DNA of 64,000 nucleotides from contig JAPOVC010000022.1 of the NCBI GenBank assembly GCA_026708325.1, positions 109,644-173,643 of the forward strand, given 5' to 3'. This DNA comes from Anaerolineaceae bacterium. GTDB lineage: Bacteria > Chloroflexota > Anaerolineae > Aggregatilineales > Phototrophicaceae. The notes under the pieces were generated by a model. That model saw only the letters and a program-made list of their open reading frames with translations. It made no database searches and was not told where the DNA came from. The position numbers were made by a program, and so were the translations under genes. This document shows positions 60,390 to 64,000 of the stretch, piece after piece. How positions within the stretch are numbered: the stretch's first letter is position 1; every line of letters begins with the position of its first letter.

Positions 60390-62069
60390 TCAGCCCTGTG
60401 CCTGACCAGGACTGCCTGCCTCTCCGCTCATGTCGGCCGCATCGCCGGGCGCTACCCCGGCAAGACTGTCAAGAGCGTTCAGGGTGTAACGAAACAGTAC
60501 GAAAGGAACAGCCAGCAGGCCGCCCACTACGTTCAAAACCACGTGACCGATACCGCCGCGTTCACCGGTGATCATTGGGTCAAGCGCCTGCTCTTCCTCT
60601 TCCCGCCGTCCGCGACCCATGATCAGCCAGGCGCCGCCCACGATCACTACGAAGAAGATGGCGCCGGCCATGCCGTAAATGACCGGGCTGTCAAACAGGT
60701 CGCCCAGCACCACGGCCACCGCCGTCCAGACCACGGCTACGAGAGACAAGGGCAGCAGGACCTTCCAGCCATACTGCATCAGGCGGTCATAGCGAATGCG
60801 CGGCAAGGTCGCCCGTACCCAGATCATCAGCGCCAGCAGGAGGAATATCTTGCCGCCCATCACCAGCGGACCGAGAATCGGCGCCGTGCGAACCAGGCCG
60901 AAGCCGTCCTGCCAGCCGCCGAGGAAGGTGATCGCGACCAGAGCGCTTACGGCGATCATGCCCAGGTATTCGGCCATCATGAACTGGGCAAATTTCATGC
61001 CGCTGTATTCGGTCTGGTAACCCTGGGTCAGTTCCTGCTCCGCCTCCGGCAGGTCGAATGGCGCGCGATTGGTCTCCGCCAGCACGGCGATGAACAGAAT
61101 GAAGGCCGCGAGAGGATTCTGGAAGACGTACCACTCCCAGATGAGTTCCTGCCCCCGAATGATGTCGCCGATGCTCATGCTGCCGGCCAACATGATCGGC
61201 ACCGCCAGCGCAAAGCCGAAACTGAGCTCGTAGCTGACCATTTGCGCCGAGGCGCGCAGGCCGCCCAGCATGGCGTACTTGTTGTTGCTGGCCCAGCCCG
61301 CCAGGACCACACCGTAGGTGCCCAGACTGGTGATGGCCAGCAGCCACAGCAGGCCGACGCTGGGGTCCGCCAATCCCAGCGGCACGCGGAACCAGACGTC
61401 GCCCAGCGAGGGCGCAAACCAGGGCACGATGATGGAAGGACCGATCGGAATCACGCCGAAGAGCAACATGACCGGCAGGACCTTGATCAGCGGCGCGAAG
61501 GTATAGACCACGCGATAGGCGCCCGCGGGCCGAAAGTCCTCCTTGAACACCAGCTTTACGCCGTCGGCGGCGGGCTGCAGAAAGCCCAGCGGTCCGACGC
61601 GATTGGGCCCGATACGCTGCTGGAAGAAGGCGATCAGGCGCCGTTCCAGCAGAGTCGTGTAGGCGAAACTGGTCAGCACAATGAAGAAGAACAGGGCGGC
61701 AAACACGATCGGCCAGATGCCCGAACAACCGCCATCGTCGTAACAGTCCACGATGACCAACTGGCGGGAGGCCGGTTCAAAGGCAAAGCGCAACGCGCCG
61801 TCCAGGAATTCGAAGATGGCCGGCCAGTTGACCACGACGAAGGCAAGGGGGTTCACGAGCAGCAGAAAGATGATGCCGGCCACACGTGAAACCAAAGCCA
61901 GTAATACCAGACCGAGCGCCACGGCCACAAAAACGGCGATCTTGAGGGCCAGGTCCGCTTGCGCGGCCAAGGTCCCCAATACAGTGGCCACGCTGAGCAA
62001 GAGCGCCACCACCGTGCCGGCGGCGATGAGGAGGCGGCGCACCAGGCGCCAGTCGATATCAGGCATCAT
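60390..62069 (-). CDS. nuoH: NADH-quinone oxidoreductase subunit H, enlarged
   Basis: A 559-residue membrane subunit forming part of the quinone site; the family norm is about 325-350. The core (about 120-470) has LLERRLIAFFQQRIGPNRVGP, QPAADGVKLVFKED, AETNRAPFDLPEAEQELTQGY (core NRAPFDLPEAE) and EYSGMKFAQFMMAEY. About 110 extra N-terminal residues with two or three helices and a C-terminal extension of about 90 residues with further helices flank it. The start is the ATG pair at 62069/62066, overlapping the nuoG end by about 10 bp; the open frame extends to 62096. Confidence 0.94.
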   Translation of the reverse strand: MMPDIDWRLVRRLLIAAGTVVALLLSVATVLGTLAAQADLALKIAVFVAVALGLVLLALVSRVAGIIFLLLVNPLAFVVVNWPAIFEFLDGALRFAFEPASRQLVIVDCYDDGGCSGIWPIVFAALFFFIVLTSFAYTTLLERRLIAFFQQRIGPNRVGPLGFLQPAADGVKLVFKEDFRPAGAYRVVYTFAPLIKVLPVMLLFGVIPIGPSIIVPWFAPSLGDVWFRVPLGLADPSVGLLWLLAITSLGTYGVVLAGWASNNKYAMLGGLRASAQMVSYELSFGFALAVPIMLAGSMSIGDIIRGQELIWEWYVFQNPLAAFILFIAVLAETNRAPFDLPEAEQELTQGYQTEYSGMKFAQFMMAEYLGMIAVSALVAITFLGGWQDGFGLVRTAPILGPLVMGGKIFLLLALMIWVRATLPRIRYDRLMQYGWKVLLPLSLVAVVWTAVAVVLGDLFDSPVIYGMAGAIFFVVIVGGAWLIMGRGRREEEEQALDPMITGERGGIGHVVLNVVGGLLAVPFVLFRYTLNALDSLAGVAPGDAADMSGEAGSPGQAQG

Positions 62070-64000
62070 GAGTCTGTACCATGGCCGCCGCGGCAACGGT
62101 CACTTTGGACACGGATCCGGTGGCCGGTGTCAGGGGCATCGCGGTGGTGGTCAGATGACGCGGCAGGGCAAGACTGCCGCGCGGCATGCTTTCGTCCAGC
62201 CTGGCCAGCACCTGCACTGCCGGACCGTCGTCAACCTCGATTTCGACGGTATCACCGGTATTGACACCCAGGCGCTGCGCATCGCCCGGGTTGAGCAACG
62301 TGAAGGGCGCCGGTACCCGCGGCGACACAACGTCTGTGGCGCGAAAGGCGCGTTCGCGGTTGTAGAGTCGCGTTGTCGGCACAATCAGGAATTTGCCCCT
62401 GGCGGCTTTCACCCTGTCCGGCAGGTCGGGCGCGCAGGATTTCACCTCGCCTCCGTCCGCCTCAGCCGGGATCTGTACGCCAAGGCCGCCGCGGTTGAGC
62501 AGCGCCGTGCCACCATACCAGGGGTCTTCGCCAACGGGCGGGTCCTGCTCTTCCGTCCACGCAAGGTCGCGATAGCGACATCCCTCAAAGGCCGGGACCT
62601 TCTGCGACATTTCAAGCATCACGGCCGCGGCCGAGGTTTTGGCCCGGCCCTGCCCCAGCACCTCGCCGATTCTCATGACCACCTGCCAGGCGGGCAGGGC
62701 TTCGCCGACCGGCCCCTGCGCGCGATAGAAACGCTGAACGCGCCTCTCGCCGCTGGTGAAACTGCCGTCGCGCTCCGCGAAACTCTGAATCGGCAGGACG
62801 ACCTGCGGCCGATCCCCCAGGGTGTCCTGAAACAGGGTCATCTCAACGATGTTGTCGACATTGCCCAGCCACTCCAGCGCCGCGGGATCATCCGCCAGCA
62901 GGTCCGCCTGGGCGACCAGCAAGGTCTGCGGTGGATTGGCCATGATGTCCAGGGTGTTTTCCGGCGTGAAGCCGAGGTAGTGCAAACCCATGCCGTTGGG
63001 CCCGGGCAGGGGCGAAAGCAGGCCATTGTTCGGCCGCCCGACGTGCCCGGTCTCCAGGAGAATGTTGGCAGCTGCCTGCATCAGGGCACGGCTGCCGGCG
63101 AGGTCCAGTCCTTCCGCGCCGGCGACGATGACCAGATTGTTCGCATCGCGCAGGCGACCGTAAAGAGCCTCGTCACCCTGCTTCAGGTTGGCCAGGAATT
63201 CCGCAGCGCCGCCGGTCGGGTAACGCAATTGCTGGCTGGCAAAGTCGTCCAGTCGCGTGTGACGTGCGTTGGCCACCAGCAGCAGGGCGCCGCGGTCCCG
63301 GGCCTGCTTGATGCGCAGACGCCAGAGCGGCACCTCCTCCTCAAGGTCGCTGGCAATGACCAGCACCGCGTCGCCAGGGCCCAGCGCGCTCAAATTGCTG
63401 CCCTGCCCCAGGCCGACCTGGGCCAGCAGGTCCGCCCCGCCATGCGTTGGCGGCCACGCGCCCAGGCGCGTGCTGCCAAGACCCTCCGCAAGGTGGCGCA
63501 GGGCGTAGAGGTCCTCGTTGCTCAAACCGCTGCCCGCAATGATGGCCAGGTCCTCGCCGGCTTCGCGCAGTTTGCCCGCCGCAGCCTGCAGGGCCTCGGC
63601 CCAGGTCGCGCGCGACTCGCCGGTGGTCGGCCAGGCGAGACGGTCCGCGCTTCGGGTGAAATGATGGCCGAAGCGCACCTTGTCGCTGATCCAGATCTCG
63701 TTGACGTATTCGTTCTGACGCGGCATGACCCGCTTGATGATGGCGCGGCCGCCGGCGTCGCGGTCCAGCCTGGTGCTCAGGCTGATGTTGGAACCGGCCG
63801 CATCCCAGGGGTCGATGCTGGGCACGTCCGTCAGTTCCCAGGGCCTCGCCCCGAAGCGAAAGTCCGCGGTCGTCAGCGCGCCAACCGGGCAAATGTCGGT
63901 CGTGTTGCCGGAGAAGTAGCTGTCGAAACCGGGATCGCTGTTGGTGATGATTTGCAGCGAACGACCGCGTTCGTGGAAGGCCAGCACGTCATCGCCGACG
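62059..64000 (-). CDS. nuoG: NADH-quinone oxidoreductase subunit G, C-terminal part (cut by window edge)
   Basis: At least 646 residues of the large iron-sulfur subunit of the complex I peripheral arm, running off the right edge on the minus strand. FSGNTTDICPVGALT contains the last Cys of a 4Fe-4S site. The following molybdopterin-oxidoreductase-like fold includes NEIWISDKVRFG and ATWAEALQAAAGKLREAG. C-terminally there is an MGDxVEIEVDDGPAVQ-like molydopterin-binding barrel (GVNTGDTVEIEVDDG). The 2Fe-2S and other N-terminal clusters are outside the window. The gene directly precedes nuoH with overlap. Confidence 0.94.
   Translation of the reverse strand, partial: VGDDVLAFHERGRSLQIITNSDPGFDSYFSGNTTDICPVGALTTADFRFGARPWELTDVPSIDPWDAAGSNISLSTRLDRDAGGRAIIKRVMPRQNEYVNEIWISDKVRFGHHFTRSADRLAWPTTGESRATWAEALQAAAGKLREAGEDLAIIAGSGLSNEDLYALRHLAEGLGSTRLGAWPPTHGGADLLAQVGLGQGSNLSALGPGDAVLVIASDLEEEVPLWRLRIKQARDRGALLLVANARHTRLDDFASQQLRYPTGGAAEFLANLKQGDEALYGRLRDANNLVIVAGAEGLDLAGSRALMQAAANILLETGHVGRPNNGLLSPLPGPNGMGLHYLGFTPENTLDIMANPPQTLLVAQADLLADDPAALEWLGNVDNIVEMTLFQDTLGDRPQVVLPIQSFAERDGSFTSGERRVQRFYRAQGPVGEALPAWQVVMRIGEVLGQGRAKTSAAAVMLEMSQKVPAFEGCRYRDLAWTEEQDPPVGEDPWYGGTALLNRGGLGVQIPAEADGGEVKSCAPDLPDRVKAARGKFLIVPTTRLYNRERAFRATDVVSPRVPAPFTLLNPGDAQRLGVNTGDTVEIEVDDGPAVQVLARLDESMPRGSLALPRHLTTTAMPLTPATGSVSKVTVAAAAMVQTHDA

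Noticed and set aside
60258..61889. Long plus-strand open frame (543 codons) opposite nuoH
   Set aside because: Its translation is rich in His, Gln, Asp and Arg without domains, as expected for the antisense of a hydrophobic high-GC gene.
1..64000. CRISPR arrays, insertion sequences, prophage or rRNA
   Set aside because: No regularly spaced repeats, transposase, phage structural gene or rRNA sequence was seen anywhere in the window.

Overview
The window is a continuous, gene-dense, high-GC bacterial chromosome segment with about 57 protein genes, one tRNA and one tmRNA. I see no phage, insertion sequence, CRISPR array or rRNA. Several features together suggest a member of the Chloroflexota (Anaerolineae/Caldilineae-like): a fused transaldolase-phosphoglucose isomerase, enlarged NuoJ/NuoL/NuoH subunits in a nuoG-to-N block, TPR proteins, secreted proteins with Pro/Thr-rich linkers, and a three-gene set (phosphomutase, DUF3090, SCO1664 kinase-like) that I otherwise know from Actinobacteria. 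This placement is inference and no 16S is present.

Layout. 1-3.9 kb: minus-strand pentose-phosphate operon tal-pgi, rpiA, zwf (zwf runs off the left edge). 4-8.3 kb: sugar-type oxidoreductase, ThuA-like protein, aldo/keto reductase and a Cys-rich secreted protein of unusual composition. 8.5-13.5 kb: minus-strand membrane glycosyltransferase, trmD, two related small membrane proteins and tRNA-Leu(CAA). 13.5-18.9 kb: Nudix hydrolase, MFS transporter, methyltransferase, phosphoesterase, then the phosphomutase/DUF3090/kinase-like trio. 18.9-22.4 kb: tandem secreted 5'-nucleotidase paralogs, the second with its metal sites lost. 22.4-32.8 kb: TPR protein, ndk, rsfS, gamma-carbonic anhydrase, an RluD-type synthase, a probable selenoprotein, comEA, ABC ATPase, threonine aldolase, a degenerate CPBP protein, a tyrosine recombinase and citrate synthase. 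32.9-35.2 kb: a sulfur-carrier operon (JAMM protease, ubiquitin-like carrier, E1-rhodanese) behind an apparent cysteine-codon attenuator. 36-40.8 kb: acyl-CoA dehydrogenase, SGNH-like and pentapeptide proteins, etfBA and ssrA. 40.8-50.2 kb: lipoprotein, nucleoside hydrolase, Pth-TPR fusion, ABC exporter, oxidoreductase and mfd. 50.2-52.7 kb: membrane protein and two DMT permeases. 52.7-64 kb: respiratory complex I genes nuoN to nuoG on the minus strand, with nuoG running off the right edge.

How the genes fit together. zwf, tal-pgi and rpiA give the oxidative and non-oxidative pentose phosphate reactions. Citrate synthase feeds the TCA cycle. Acyl-CoA dehydrogenase with EtfAB would pass electrons to the quinone pool, and complex I oxidises NADH, so the cell looks like a respiring heterotroph. 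The most notable items are: an in-frame UGA in place of the second Cys of the CxxC of an AhpD-like protein, with a SECIS-like hairpin 18 nt downstream; a leaderless 17-residue leader peptide ending Cys-Thr-Cys-Pro, followed by an intrinsic terminator ahead of the sulfur-carrier genes; a carrier whose Gly-Gly is masked by a 13-residue tail next to a JAMM protease; a 5'-nucleotidase paralog that has lost five of six metal ligands; and a NuoJ with a DUF4397-like domain inserted between its transmembrane helices.
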